Source: Strongyloides papillosus (lineage: Eukaryota > Nematoda > Chromadorea > Rhabditida > Strongyloididae). From it: DNA of 64,000 bases. Positions 49,762-62,927 of this stretch are shown piece by piece. The stretch lies in NCBI GenBank assembly GCA_005656395.1, contig SRSI01000013.1, positions 744,001 to 808,000 on the forward strand. Direction: 5' to 3'. A program made the translations under genes and the position numbers. The stretch's first letter is position 1; each line of letters opens with the position of its first letter. The notes below the pieces were generated by a model, which was not told the DNA's origin, ran no database searches, and saw only the letters and a list, made by a program, of their open reading frames with translations.

Positions 49762-52041
49762 GTTTTAAAACAATTTATCATATTTTATGTATCATTATCA
49801 AATCATAAATATCTATTTATCAATTTTAAAAACTTTACTGTTTGTAGTATGAAATATATTTATTTCATTTAATCTACAATGATACTTAATTTTGATATAA
49901 ACAAACAATTTTCAGTAAATAATTTTTAATCTAAAATTTTATTGTCTTTCCCCTAGTGTTAAAAAAGATTTTTTTAAATAAGATAACGGTCATCACTTGA
50001 TTGTACATTTTCCAAAATAGAGGTCATTTTATATTATGCATAAAAAGATAGATTGTATTTTATATAGGGTGATTACATTAACCATATACTTTTCTTATTC
50101 GTTGACTAATGATTTATAAATTTGACAAAAAACTTGTGACCTAAATTGCATAATTAACATTTATCTTTTCTTACCTTATAGATATTTATTAGTTAAATCT
50201 TCTACATAACAAAAATTACTAAAACAATTAAAAGTAAAACTGTACTTTTTATTACATCAAAAATAAAATTATTATTAATAGTTGAAGATTGATTTGAAGA
50301 TAAGAAAAAATTTTTGATAAACGTCGATGAAATAAGTATGATGCCGATCAGATATGGATGAGAAGGTCGGAGGTGAGTCAAGGCAAAATGCCAATACGTT
50401 AATCTACACCACCTACATTAACTATTTAATAAAACATTTTTAATAAAGTATGATCCATTGATGAAGTTTAATAACTAAACGATATGCAACTTGGCTTTTT
50501 TTATCCATCTCATGTATATCATAAGATCCATTGGATTCCTTACACTTTCTTTTGTTATTTATAAAAAAGAAAAAAAACTTTTTTATATAAAAATATATCT
50601 AGAATTATGTCATTGTGTCACTATTTAGGTAAAAAAATTTACAAAATATTTGTTGTATAGTGTTTTATTTCAAAACTTTTTTTAAATAATTTTTTATTTC
50701 AAGTTACTTATAACTGTCTGCCCCTATTTAAATTATTTTTTAATTAACTATAATAATCATAGAAATATATTTGAAGTATCTTTTTAAATTTAAGGCACAC
50801 CTTTTTTATTTTATCCATTGGTAACGTAAATATAGGTAAAGATGATTGATAAAAAGTAGAAGCATTATAAATGAATATTTTTAATTAGAAAATTCTTTAA
50901 ATTAAAATTTGTTATATAGAGAAATCAGGATATATATAATTTCTAAGTTAATTTTGATATTTATATCGTCTAGGTATGTAAAATGGTAAAATCACTGTTT
51001 TTAGTTGTATCATTTTTCTATATTATTTTAACATTATCTTAAAACTGTGGCAATTTAATTAGGTCAAGGATAATATTTCGTAACGACATTTCACCTACTT
51101 CCATCCTTATATTTTGGTTAGATAATAGCTTTTAAAGCACATTTAGAGAAATTTATAAATTTACATTATTCAATTAATTTATTTTAATTATTTAGAAAAA
51201 AAATTTTTGCTCTCCAACTTTATATGAACACACAATATTTTTATTACTATACATCATAAACGTTTATGCAACTTTTTATCGCCTTAATATTTTAACAAAT
51301 TTTATAACCATTTTTTTGAAAAATTTAACATTCTTTTAAAAAAGCTGTTACTAAACAAAAAATATCATTATGTTAAACAATTCATTTTATTTAATTATAA
51401 AATTTATGTTAAATTATCAAGATTATATTAATAACGTCATTTAGATTTATTATTTTGACCGCTTTCTGTGTTTATTAATTTTTTAATCATATGAATGCAA
51501 ATTTTATTATACCATTCTAACTCTTAAGATTTTGTTGTATAATTTATCAGACAGCCTACTTTTATAGTAATTAGGTCTTACAATACCTTTTACCTCACCT
51601 ACAAAACCACTTTCTATGACATTATCATATAGAAATAATTTTCTATTAATTTGGTTAATAAAAATTATTGGAATATCTTTATTTATATATTACACCGGAT
51701 ATTTAAATAAATATATTACTTTTTTATACTATACAAAAGATAAATTTTACGGTTAATGACTTTTATCCTCATCATCCTGACTTCTTCATTCCTCCTTAAG
51801 ATGTGTATTATAAAATTGATATTGTCATTTAATAGTTTCTTGATAAATGTCTATACATTGTTCATATCTAGTTTAATTAATAATATTTACATTTATAATG
51901 TTTCACTCCCTAAGGTTTAATTATTTTAACATCCTTAATTCTACAACTCATGAATATTTTCATTAATAATTTATGATAATACTTTAGAAATTTCAATATA
52001 TCTTTTAAGAAAATTATCTATAAATTCATTTTATAAAATTT

Positions 52042-52055
52042 TATCTCTTTTTTAG
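52042..52055 (+). promoter_or_regulatory. Candidate trans-splice acceptor of the NOAH-like gene
   Basis: TATCTCTTTTTTAG ends two bases before the start codon, the spacing expected for a nematode spliced-leader acceptor. Confidence 0.5.
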
Positions 52056-52057
52056 AC

Positions 52058-54359
52058 ATGAACTGGCTATCTATAGTTGCCATCTGTATATTATTAATTG
52101 TACCAATTTCTGGTGTTTTTGAATGCTCAGGATCAGAAACTACAGCTTTTATTAGAATATCAAGGGCTCGTCTTGATGGTACTCCTGTTGTTATATCTAC
52201 TGCTGGACATGATTTAACTTGTGCACAATATTGTAGAAACAATATTGAACCAACTACTGGTGCTCAACGTGTATGTGCTTCCTTTAATTTTGATGGTCGT
52301 GAAACATGTTACTTCTTTGATGATGCTGCTACACCAGCTGGTACTGCTGAGCTAAATGATGCACCATCAGCTAATAATTTTTACTATGAGAAAGTTTGCC
52401 TTCCAGCTGTCTCTGCTCATGAAGCCTGTACCTATAGATCATTCTCCTTTGAAAGAACTAGAAATACTCAATTAGAAGGCTTTGTTAAAAAATCAACACA
52501 GGTATCATCACGTGAAGAGTGCCTCTCTACATGTTTGAAGGAAACTGAATTCGTATGTAGATCAGTTAATTATAATTATGAAAATTTCATGTGTGAACTT
52601 TCAACAGAAGATCGTCGTTCTAAGCCACAAAATATGAGAATGTCTGATGCTCCAGTTGATTATTATGATAATAATTGTTTAAATAGACAAAATAGATGTG
52701 GTGAATCTGGCGGTAATTTAATTTTCATCAAAACAACACAATTTGAAATTCATTATTATGATCATACTCAGTCTATGGAAGCACAAGAATCATTCTGTCT
52801 CCAAAAATGTTTAGATTCATTAAATACCTTCTGTAGATCTGTTGAATATTCTCCAACAGAAAAAAATTGTATTGTTTCTGATGAAGACACATATTCACGT
52901 GCTGATCAACAAGGAGAAGTTGCAAATAAAGATTATTATGAACCTGTTTGTGTAGCTGCTGATCTTAGTTCATCAACATGTCGTCAACAAGCTGCATTTG
53001 AAAGATTCATTGGATCTGCTATTGAAGGAAACCCAGTTGCTACAGCTCAAAAAGTTACTATCTCAGATTGTATTTCACTTTGTTTCCAAAATTTGAATTG
53101 TAAATCAATTAACTACGATCGTACACAATCTACTTGTTATATTTATGCTGTTGGAAGACAAGAATCTAATGTCAAGAATGATGCTAGCTTTGACTATTAT
53201 GAATTCAATTGTGAATCACAATTTGGAGGTATGGCATTATGTACTAATGAAGGAATTAGATTTATTGTTAATACCAAAGAACCATACACTGGTGCTATTT
53301 ATGCCGCTGAGAAATTTAGCACTTGTTCTCAAGTTGTTGAAAATGCTAAACAAATTTCTATTACATTCCCGCCACCAACAATCTCTACTGATTGTGGTAC
53401 AACAATTAAAGATGGTAAGATGGAAGCACTTGTTGTTGTTTCATTAGATGGTGTTTTACCACATCAAGTTACCACTGAATGGGATAGATTCTACCGTGTA
53501 TCTTGTGATGTATCTATGGATAATATGGTTAAAGAAGGATCTGTTGTTGTTACAACAATGTACGAATCAGGAGAAGCTAATACACAAATTCTAGAAACTG
53601 GAACACCACCACCAGTTACTGCCACAATATCTTTCTTAGATATTAATGATCAACCTGTAACTAAGGCATCTATTGGTGATCAAATTAACCTTGTTGTCTC
53701 CTCTGAACAAGCTGGACCACATAATATGATGCTTACAGAATGTACTGCTACAAGAGTTGGTGGTGAAGGTGATGCTGTACCATTTACTATTATTGATAAT
53801 GGATGTCCAAGGTATCCAGCACTTGTTGGACCAGTTCTTCAAGATTTTGATAAGAATCGCCTTAAATCTGAAATGAAAGCATTCCGTCTTGATGGATCAT
53901 ATGACATTCAAATTGAATGTTCTGTTATGTTCTGTGCTGGTGCAAATGGATGTCCACCATCAAATTGTCTTGACTCTGGTACCAATGAATTATTCGCTTC
54001 TCATGGAAGAAAGAAGAGAAGTATTGGTGATTTTAAGAATTCAACAACTTCTGCTGAAACGTTATCAGCTATTATTAGAGTACTTGCCGCTGGAGAGGAA
54101 GAATTGGAAGTTGAGGAATTTTATAGAAATGATACTAACTTTAAATATGATTCGTAAGTTACTACCACATTTTAGAATAATTAATAATTATTTTACTTTT
54201 AGTGAAGAAAATATCTCAGCTCATAACTTATTCTGTATGTCTGAAATGTGGTTTGTCTCAGGGATTGTTTCAATGTCTATGATTTGTCTTCTTCTCTCAG
54301 TTCTTATTGTTATTTGGGGCTGCCATTCATTAAATCAATCTTCCAAATTACCAATGTAA
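52058..54359 (+). CDS. noah-2: NOAH-type apical matrix protein (PAN and ZP domains)
   Basis: Two exons (52058-54153, 54203-54359; 49-nt intron) encode 750 residues. Order: signal peptide (1-20), four Cys-rich PAN/apple modules (about 23-114, 124-207, 214-298, 308-385), a ZP domain (about 395-640), a furin site RKKR at 651-654, and a C-terminal membrane helix (about 716-738). This is the architecture of nematode NOAH proteins and Drosophila NompA: precuticle/apical extracellular-matrix proteins that polymerise through the ZP domain after furin release and shape the epidermis and sensory organs. The length fits NOAH-2 (about 740 residues) better than the longer NOAH-1. Codon usage is richer in G/C than in neighbouring genes, as expected of a highly expressed cuticle gene. 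Confidence 0.92.
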
Positions 54360-56949
54360 AAGAAGATCTTTCAAAAAATAATTTTTAACTAATCTTTAAT
54401 ATATACACATTCCATAATCAGTATATACTATAATAATTGCAACATAATAATTTATTGTAGAAGTCTGTTTATAAAAATCAAATCACAAATTTTTCTTTTA
54501 CCGTACTGTGCACAAAAGAAAGAAAATTCCAATATCTTCCTATATTATTTTTTTTTGATATGTCGTACAAGTTTTTATAAAACAGTTACTTTTGGTTTTT
54601 AATCAGTTTTTCAGTTTACATTTTTATAATAAAATAATTTATAAAAGACTATTTAACATATAGCTAAGTAATCTTTAAAAAGGGATATAAAAAAAGTGTG
54701 TAGGAAAAATTTAAACATTTAAGAAAAGAAAAAAGAAAAATATTTAAATTCAAAGATTATTCTTCATATATTCTCACAATCTAATTGATGTTTATCTTCC
54801 ATGATTTATATAATAAGAAATATTAGGTCTAAAAATCTTTTTAGATTATTATATTTTTAAGTAGCATCATTCGAAGTAAGTATATTTCATTGACATAACT
54901 GATAAAATTCTTACTTCTAATCATCATCTTTATTTATCATATCACGCTGCTTTATGTTTTAATTAAGTTAATTATTTTTATCCCATTCACTATTCAATAG
55001 TACAAAATTGAAACATTTTTATAATGATAAGCTAATAACAAATTCATTAATAAGCTTCATAAGATATTTTCAATTTCCTTGTTTTCTACTTTATCAATAA
55101 AAAGTGGTAATTTCATCTCAGGACTGTTATTTAAAACCATAATATGATTTAAATTTAGCCATATATTGATAATTATAAAAAAAATTTCCTAAAAATGATT
55201 GTTAGAATGTTAATGAAAATATGCATAGAAATATGGTATAAAATTTTTTTTGAAAAAAAAGCTTTTTTAACAAGTAAACTTTACATCCTTACTTCTAAAT
55301 TATCAAATAATATAAAAATGTGTTGAGGCATTATACTAATTTTATTTTGAAAGCTTTGGAAGCCATTTTAAGTGGACACCCCTCCTTAAATTGGACAGAT
55401 AAAAATTTTCACTTCTCCTTTTTATAAATTACACAATAATATATATGTTTAAGTTAGGTAATGTTTTAAATTTCAACACCCTTTTTATCAATGATGCATC
55501 TTTCATCAACAAAAGTATTCTTCCTATACTTCGTCATAAATTTTTTTGCTATATTTTAGATTTTCCATTAATATACATCAAAGTAAAGTTTCTCCTTTCT
55601 TATAAGCCAACCAATTTAAAAATATGGTTTAAAATAAAGAAACTTTAAATTGGACTTTTTAAATTAATATATAAAACAATACAATTTTATTCTTATATCT
55701 ACATATAACCATAATGTAACAATTACAGTTTGCCAAAACTTGTCTTTTTTCTAATTTTTATGTCTTTTAATAAACTTTTGAAGCTCATCAGGAAAGATAA
55801 TAGTAAATGATAATCCGATGATGGTTTATAAATTATTCCCAGTATGAACATTTAAAATTTTTTTCTGCTAACTTATATAACAATAGCTTTTTTGAAATGA
55901 TGATTAGGTTTTGTTTTTATATATTTGTTTTTAATTTTAATTATACACATATTATTTATATTTACACTAAAAAATTTCCTACCGTAAACTTTTTTTCCTA
56001 TTGAAATTTTTTTGTCGGGACAAAAAAAGAAACACTAACCAAACCGTTATAACATGAAAGGCACTTTTTATTTGTTTTTACAATTGAATTTTGAGGAAAA
56101 AAATTGTTAAATTACTAATTATTTCCATTAAAAGTAATAATTTTTTTCTTTAAATTACTACCTAATATCTAATAGAAATAGTAACTCTTATGACAAACTT
56201 TTAATGAAGGCAAAAGCGTTAACTTCATTCATAAAAATCTAGAACTCAGCTGCATATATCTGATATATAGATTTATTTGGATTGTCTGTTAATAGATGAA
56301 ACGTATATTTTTCAAATCCATTTATTTTTTACTTTTATTTTCCATCATTACCGTTTGGAAGGAACGTTTATTAGATTAGAGGATATGAGGATACTTTTAA
56401 ATTATTTTGTTATTTTTACGGCGTTTTTATTTATCAAATATTTTAAAATGTTTCAATTATTGTGGCATCTAATTGTTTTCAAAAAGATATATAACATTAA
56501 TATCATTCTAGAGTAAAAAAAATAAAGCATTTTTATCAATACTACTGATTACTTATATTGTAAGGGTTAAAAATAGATAACTTCTAAATAAAGGAATTTT
56601 ATTGCTTTCAATATACTATAGTGATGCTCTTAACTTAGATTAAAATTGTAAAAAAATCCCCACAAGGCAATATCAATTACGTTTAACTTTTTTGTGTCGG
56701 TTGTTGAAATCTTATACTTTAATATTTTATACATGCAAAAAGTCATTTTAATATATTACTAATTAGTTTAAAAGATATTTACATATTTTTCCCTTTCTAT
56801 TTAATGTTTCAATATTTGAACTTGACATTTTTTTGCCATCCTTAATATTTCCTAATTTCAGAATTATAGAAAAAAACCACATTTTATTAATATTTATTTA
56901 TTGTTCAGGAAAGCACAAAAAAGTAGTAAATAAATTTAAAAAAAAACAT
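54360..56949. other. Spacer with possible transposon remnant
   Basis: About 2.6 kb without a supportable gene. ORFs at 55445-55648 and 56277-56516 have no recognisable domain. The 11-mer TTAAATTGGAC occurs at 55386-55396 and 55645-55655, with a related TTAAGTGGACACC at 55368-55380; these could be worn ends of a mobile element. TTATTTATTGTTCAG ending at 56908 is an acceptor-like site before the GPCR. Confidence 0.4.
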
Positions 56950-58297
56950 ATGGATACATTTACCTATACAATATTTCGACATTCATTGCCAATATGCATA
57001 CTATATTCAGTTTTTTATGCTGCAGTATTTATCGCAGGTTTATTAGGAAATATGTTTGTTCTTTTATCTATTTTCTTTAATTTGTCCTTAAGAACAACAA
57101 CTGATTATATGATATCGTCATTGGCTTTAGCTGACTTACTTATTATTATTTTTTGCCTACCTTCAACTTTCATTAACAATCTATTTTTACGTAAGAATAA
57201 AGATATGATAAATTTAATTTTTTTTCTTCCCCTATTTTTTATAGAATGGCCTTTAGGAAATGTAGCATGTAAATTGTCAACATGGATAAATAATATCACA
57301 TCTTGTTCATCTGTATTTACCTTAATTGCCGTTACAGCAGATAGATATCTAGCAATATGTCATACCATGAAGTATACTGTATGGGATTCAGATATGTCTT
57401 ATTATGTTATTGGTACAATATGGCTTGTCAGTGGAATGTTAGCATTTCCACAATTATTCATATATCGTGAAGTGAGTAGTAAATTTGTTATTATTTAAAG
57501 AAGAATAATAATAAAATATAATCTTTTTTTACTTTATAGATGTATTTTGATCCAAGTAGTAATGTTATGTATACAAACGACGAATTGAATGACACAAATA
57601 TTAATAATGTATTAAAATTTTGTTCTTCAAGTATGGATGAAACATATGTATTTATATTTTTCAATCTTTTTTTAACATTTATTGTACCATTTGTATTAAT
57701 TATTATAATGTATAGCTTAATTTTTCATAGAGTATCAACACATCGTAGTTTAGCAGTTGATGCTCATGTTAGAGATGAAAGAACTAAATTAAGAGCAGCA
57801 CATATGATGCTAACGGTTATAATTGTATTTGCTTTTTGTTGGACTCCTTTATTTAGTAAGTTATATTTTTATACTTATATAAAAAGTATCTTTCTTAAGG
57901 CCTTCATGCATATTTTATCGCAACAAATCCGGAAGGTTTTTTTTACGAAGTAGCTGTAACTATATTACGCCCATGTTTTCAATGGTTATCACTTTTATCA
58001 AGTTCATTAAATCCATTGATATATATTGCATACAGTCAAAAATATCGCCGAGCATTCCACCAACTTTTATTACTACCATGTCAAACAAAATTAGGAACTA
58101 TAAGGAAATTTACATTTAAAAAAAAGGCAAATTCTGTTGGAAAAGAAGAGGATGATGATGAGGTACACCAAAAAGTAGAAGAGGTTGTAGGAATTCAAAA
58201 ATTAACAACAATATGTGATCCTAATGATAATATTACACAAGCATTAAATGTGTGTGTAGCACAAAATATAAGAAAAACAAAAGTTGAAAATTTGTAA
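56950..58297 (+). CDS. Rhodopsin-family (class A) GPCR, peptide-receptor type
   Basis: Four exons from the chosen ATG: 56950-57190, 57245-57471, 57540-57855, 57900-58297; about 393 residues. All seven membrane segments are present: TM1 with AGLLGNMFVLLS, TM2 with LALADLLIIIFCLPS, Cys89 after WPLGNVACK, TM3 ending ADRYLAICH (DRY at 113-115), TM4 GTIWLVSGMLAFPQL, TM5 LFLTFIVPFVLIIIMY, TM6 FAFCWTPLF and TM7 LSSSLNPLIYIAYS (NPxxY). The WPxGxxxCK and TKLRAAHMMLTV motifs are typical of neuropeptide receptors. The ligand is unknown. The extracellular N-terminus would be only about a dozen residues, and the frame stays open upstream to an acceptor-like site at 56908, so a 5' exon may be missing. The first intron (57191-57244) is 54 nt with no in-frame stop. 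Confidence 0.9.
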
Positions 58298-58550
58298 AAT
58301 GATATATAAAAAGAAAGTGTGAGAATAATTTTTTTTGTTATTGAAAAGATAAAAACAATTTAATAATTTTTTCCAAAAAAAAACGTTGCCAATTTTTATT
58401 TTACTTTTAATAAAAACAAAGGGATATATAATATATAAATATTTTATATCTAAATTTTACAAATATTTTTTTACAAACAAAAGTATTAAAATGAACTATA
58501 TATTGATGTATCAAATTAATAATCCTTAATAAAATGGCAGTTATATCATT

Positions 58551-59283
58551 TTAGTAGTTATAACAATCTTGTCTATCATCACCATGTTGATAATGCATAT
58601 GATGACTATTAACCATATCTTGTTGATGATGGTCATAATATTCTGGATTATAGGTTGTGGGCATATATGGCGTTTGCGAATTATATGGAGATGGCATATG
58701 CACTTGATTACTAACTGGTGGATTATTAACTTGATCACTATGATATTCAATTTCTTCTCGTAATTTTTTATCTTTCGAACGATTTATTAACCAAATAACA
58801 AACCATATAGCAAATGCAGCTAATACAATTACTGAAAATATTACAATCAATGCAACGCTGAAACCGTATTTTACATTCCTAAAATTATATTTATCAATAG
58901 TAAATTTACTTATAAAAAAATATTACCATGAGGCATCTTCACAACATCCTTTGTCACAACAACCTAAATCTTTATAACAAGATATAACTTGTCTTTCCAG
59001 TGTATTTTCAAATCCATAATAACAATTTACAATATTTGTTTGATTTGGACTTAATCGTTGACTTTGCAATGTCCCTTGTATTGGTTGCATGACAGTCGTA
59101 TAAACAGATCCTGATACTCCACCGGATGCTGGTGCATCGTATTGCCTATTAAGAACTGATTGAACAGTTGTCGTAATGCTAGGAATGAATTGAAAACCTA
59201 AAAAAGGAATTAAATGATTTTCTAACAGTAAAAATACCTTCAGGATCCCATCTAGACCATGGTGATTGTGGTTCTTGAGCCAT
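58551..59283 (-). CDS. Small single-pass membrane protein with CCxxxCC juxtamembrane motif
   Basis: Three exons (59283-59238, 59197-58927, 58878-58551; introns 40 and 48 nt) encode 214 residues. There is no N-terminal signal peptide. A Cys-rich segment at residues 74-101 (C-YYGFE ... C-x5-CC-x3-CC) directly precedes one membrane helix (about 113-137, FSVALIVIFSVIVLAAFAIW). The C-terminal tail is rich in Pro, Tyr, His and Gln with repeated P-x-Y units (SPYNSQTPYMPTTYNPEYY). This is reminiscent of nematode CX-module and Shisa/VOPP1-like small membrane proteins, which use CC...CC juxtamembrane clusters and Pro/Tyr tails as adaptors, but I do not recognise the specific gene. Its 3' end faces that of the GPCR, with 253 nt between stop codons. 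Confidence 0.82.
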
Positions 59284-61210
59284 ATTAATATAATAATATT
59301 ATTCTTAGTTATTTACAAACAAAATGTGTATGTCAAAACTAAAATGAAATAAATATGTTATGAGAGTGTATAAATTATAAGTTTATAAAGGAAGATAATT
59401 ATTAAAGATTGTTAACATGTTTTGTAGAACAATAGATAATCCTTCTTAAAATATTAGACATAATTTTAAAAATATTACTCACTAATAATTTTTAAATTTA
59501 TTATAAATTACCAATATATGAAAATGTTATTTACATTGATCATAATTTATATATATGTAACTTATAAAAAAAATTAAAATAAATAAAATATTATTATTAA
59601 TAATCGTATGTACATATTGATGATACAAAAATTTTATATATAAAGAATGATTGATATTAGAAAATTTTATTCTAATACTGGGTCAAAATAAATATTTATA
59701 AAATTAGTTGAAATACTTGACTTAAAACTTTTGTGTTTTTATTTATTTGTACATAGGACCTTCTTAACTTTCACTTTGGTACACAGTGTTTATATGATAA
59801 AATCAAGTTAAATTTTAAGAATATAAAAAATTTTAGGACAGTTTTTAAAGTATATTACTTATAAAATTCAAGAATTATTCAATTACTATTCCTGTAAATT
59901 CATCACAGTATACTTTTCTTAAAGTCACAATATTGTAAGAAATTAAGCTTTAGTCATTTTAACTTATTTTTATTATTTGCTTACAACAATGTTTTAAATA
60001 ACTTGTTTTATTAATTGAGAATAAAATATATTTTATTGTAGGAGGGATTAAATTTTAAATTACTAGTTTTTAGTGACAATAAATATATATATTACTAAGC
60101 ATATATATCTTTAGATAAAAGCTTATACCATCTTTTTATAATATATTTGTCTATTGTAATAAACTAAAGTACTAGAAACTTTTTTTTTGCACACAACACG
60201 TTATTTGTTTGATTAGTCCTCTTCTTGATATTACTTTTATTTACTATAACTGAGTAACACATTACTTATTCCGCATCATCCACAAATGTAGTTACTTTTT
60301 AGATAAACTGTTTTTCATAAAAAATTTGACATATTTTAAATTGAAAAAAGATTTATTTTGACAATTAATTACAATACATTTATTAACAATATTGACATTA
60401 TTAAAGTTTACTTTTAATAGTTCATTTTCTTAATCTAAAACCATTAATTTTTTTTCATTTTCTTTCATAAATCAATTCATTTTTCAATTGTAAATTGTTA
60501 AATACATATAAAGAATAAATAAGAGTCAAGAATTGTATAAAATGTAATCATACAACTGTATATAATACCAAAAAAAAGTTAAATAATTCTTTTTAAAGTA
60601 CACGTACTTGATAACAGATTAACATATTCAAAGATATTCTCTTTTTTATCTTTTTTTAAAAATAAATTATTCCTAAATAATTTATGACAATGTAATGTAT
60701 TTTTTCCTTCCATCAATTTGATAAATATATTTTCTTAATATTTAAATATAAGATAATGCAATTTTAAAAATAAATATTAAACAAATGCATATATATTATT
60801 AAGAAAAAGAAAAATTTTCTTTTTTCGATTTAGAATGTTATATTAATGAATGATAATTAAAATTTAAGCTTATGTTACTAAATATAAAGTGAACTATTTT
60901 ATCTTCTAATTAATCAATATACTTTTTTAAAATATAAACAAAAATTTTATCTTTATTATTTTCATTTACATAAAATGGTAAAAATAATTAAAAAGATTGA
61001 TCACTTGAATGCTTTACACATCAAAATGTTAAAAAAATACTTTATAACAGGGGGTGTGTTTTGAAATAACTGTTGATTTGTTACACAGTTATTAATTAAC
61101 TTAGCCTATATAGATTAATTAAAATGCAGGTTAATGAATAGAGTTTATTATAATGGCAATATAAATACGGTTGCCTTTTCTTTTAAAAGTTAAAGTTGGT
61201 TTTGTGGAAA
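59284..61210. other. Divergent intergenic region, CCxxxCC / hexosaminidase genes
   Basis: About 1.9 kb, AT-rich, between two divergently transcribed genes. No ORF, RNA gene or notable repeat was recognised. It should contain both promoters. Confidence 0.5.
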
Positions 61211-62927
61211 ATGAATTACATTTCTAACTTTTTTTTTATTTACATTATTTTTATAAGTTTAATTTTTGTCCTTCCATCTAAGTATAGTGATAAATGGTTA
61301 CCAGAACCAACGAAAGGAGAAATTTGGCCTAAACCATTTCAATATACTTATTATACTGAAAAATTACTTCTTTCACCAGGAAATATAAAGTTAATTTATG
61401 ATAAGAATAGCAGTTGCAAAGTATTTTCTTCTCTCTTCCAAAGATATAATAAAAAGTTTTTTTTCCCTTTTAAAATTAAAACTAATAAGACAGATTCATT
61501 TTTATTAAAAGTAAATATACAAAAATGCCCAGAAAAAAAGGCATATCCACAAATTGGGATGGATGAAAGCTGTAAGTACTTAAAACTTTCTATATAAAAG
61601 AAAAGTATAACATTAAAAACATTTTTTAGATGAATTAATAATTAATTCAAATAGAACATCACAAATTATCGCTAAAGAAGTTTGGGGTGCTATAAGAGGA
61701 TTAGAATCATTTAATCAAGCCATAATTTTTGACGACGAAAAGAATACTTATAAGATAGGAACACTTCATGTTATAGATAAACCAAGATTCAAAGTAAGAG
61801 GTTTCTTAATTGATACGTCACGCCATTACCTACCAGTATATGTAATTAAAAGACATCTAGATCTTATGTGTATGAATAAAATGAACTTACTTCATTGGCA
61901 TATTGTTGATTCACAGTCATTTCCGTATGTATCTACCAAATTTCCTGAGTTATCCAAATATGGAGCATACTCACCAAGACATATCTATACACAGGGTGAA
62001 ATTCATTCTATTATTGACTATGCGAAAACTCTAGGGATCATGGTAATGCCGGAATTTGACACTCCTGGTCATATGGGTTCATGGTATGGTGTGGATGGGT
62101 TGTTAACAAAATGTTATGATAAAAAGGGAAAAGAAAGTCCATCTATTCAACCTAATTTAATTGACCCATCAGAAAAAAAGAGTTTTGTATTTCTAAAAAG
62201 CTTTTTTACTGAAATAGAATCAACATTTAAAAGTAATTGGATACATTTAGGTGGTGATGAAGTTGAATTTTGGCAACAAAATTGTTGGTTTAACAATCCT
62301 AAAATCATATCCTTTATGAGAGAGAAAGGTTTTGGTAATGAGACAAAATTACTTCAAAATTGGTATGTAGAGGAATTGTCAAAGATAATAACAACAATTA
62401 GAAAAGATTGGGTTCAAATGTACTGGCAGGAGATATTTGATAATAGTGTTGTTCCATCAAATGCTATAGTACATGTTTGGAAAGGAAGAAGTAAAGAAGA
62501 GTTATATAAAACATTACAAGATGTTACAAAGAAAGGTTATGAGGTTGTTGTATCAAGTTTATGGTACCTTAATTATATTCGTTATGGTTCTGATTGGAAA
62601 CAATCGACACGTTTAGGAAACGTGTCAACTCCAGCATTATATGACGTTGATATTCAAGATTTTAATGGAACTGATAGTCAAAAAGAGAGAGTAATTGGTG
62701 GTATTGCGGCTATGTGGGGAGAATATATAGATCAGACTAATATCGAATCAACCTCTTGGCCAAGAGGATCAGCAGTCGCAGAAAAATTATGGAGTCCTCA
62801 GGAGAAAAGTAAAACGGCAGACGATGAGACAAGACGTTTTCGTGAACATAGATGTAGAATGTTAAATAGAGGTTATCAAGTTGCTCCGACAGATGGTCCT
62901 GATTTTTGCACAAACATTACAAATTAA
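61211..62927 (+). CDS. hex-1: Lysosomal beta-hexosaminidase (GH20)
   Basis: Two exons (61211-61571, 61630-62927; 58-nt intron) encode 552 residues, the usual size of the HEXA/HEXB family. I chose the ATG at 61211 because it gives a signal peptide (MNYISNFFFIYIIFISLIFV). The N-terminal domain 2 (IWPKPFQYTYY) is followed by the GH20 barrel: VRGFLIDTSRHYLPV, MNLLHWHIVDSQSFPY, MPEFDTPGHMGSW, and the catalytic pair Asp330-Glu331 in HLGGDEVEFWQQNCW, then MYWQEIFDN and AAMWGEYID. The family removes terminal beta-linked N-acetylglucosamine and N-acetylgalactosamine from glycoconjugates; Glu331 is the acid/base and Asp330 orients the substrate N-acetyl group. Several NxT/NxS sites fit a glycosylated lysosomal or secreted enzyme. 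Nematodes generally have one HEXA/B orthologue, hex-1. Confidence 0.95.

Larger units (their letters stand above)
49537..52057. other. Spacer between the G alpha and NOAH-like genes
   Basis: About 2.5 kb, AT-rich, without an ORF. It contains one GC-richer, purine-rich block at 50320-50400 of unknown nature. The upstream part is the G alpha 3' UTR; the downstream part should hold the NOAH-like promoter. Confidence 0.5.

Noticed and set aside
50386..50400. miR-31/miR-72-like sequence (AGGCAAAATGCC)
   Set aside because: The seed differs from that family and no opposite hairpin arm was found nearby.
58541..58763. Overlapping ORFs on both strands over the CCxxxCC protein tail
   Set aside because: They are shadows of the real exon in other frames; Met/Ile/His-rich and without homology.
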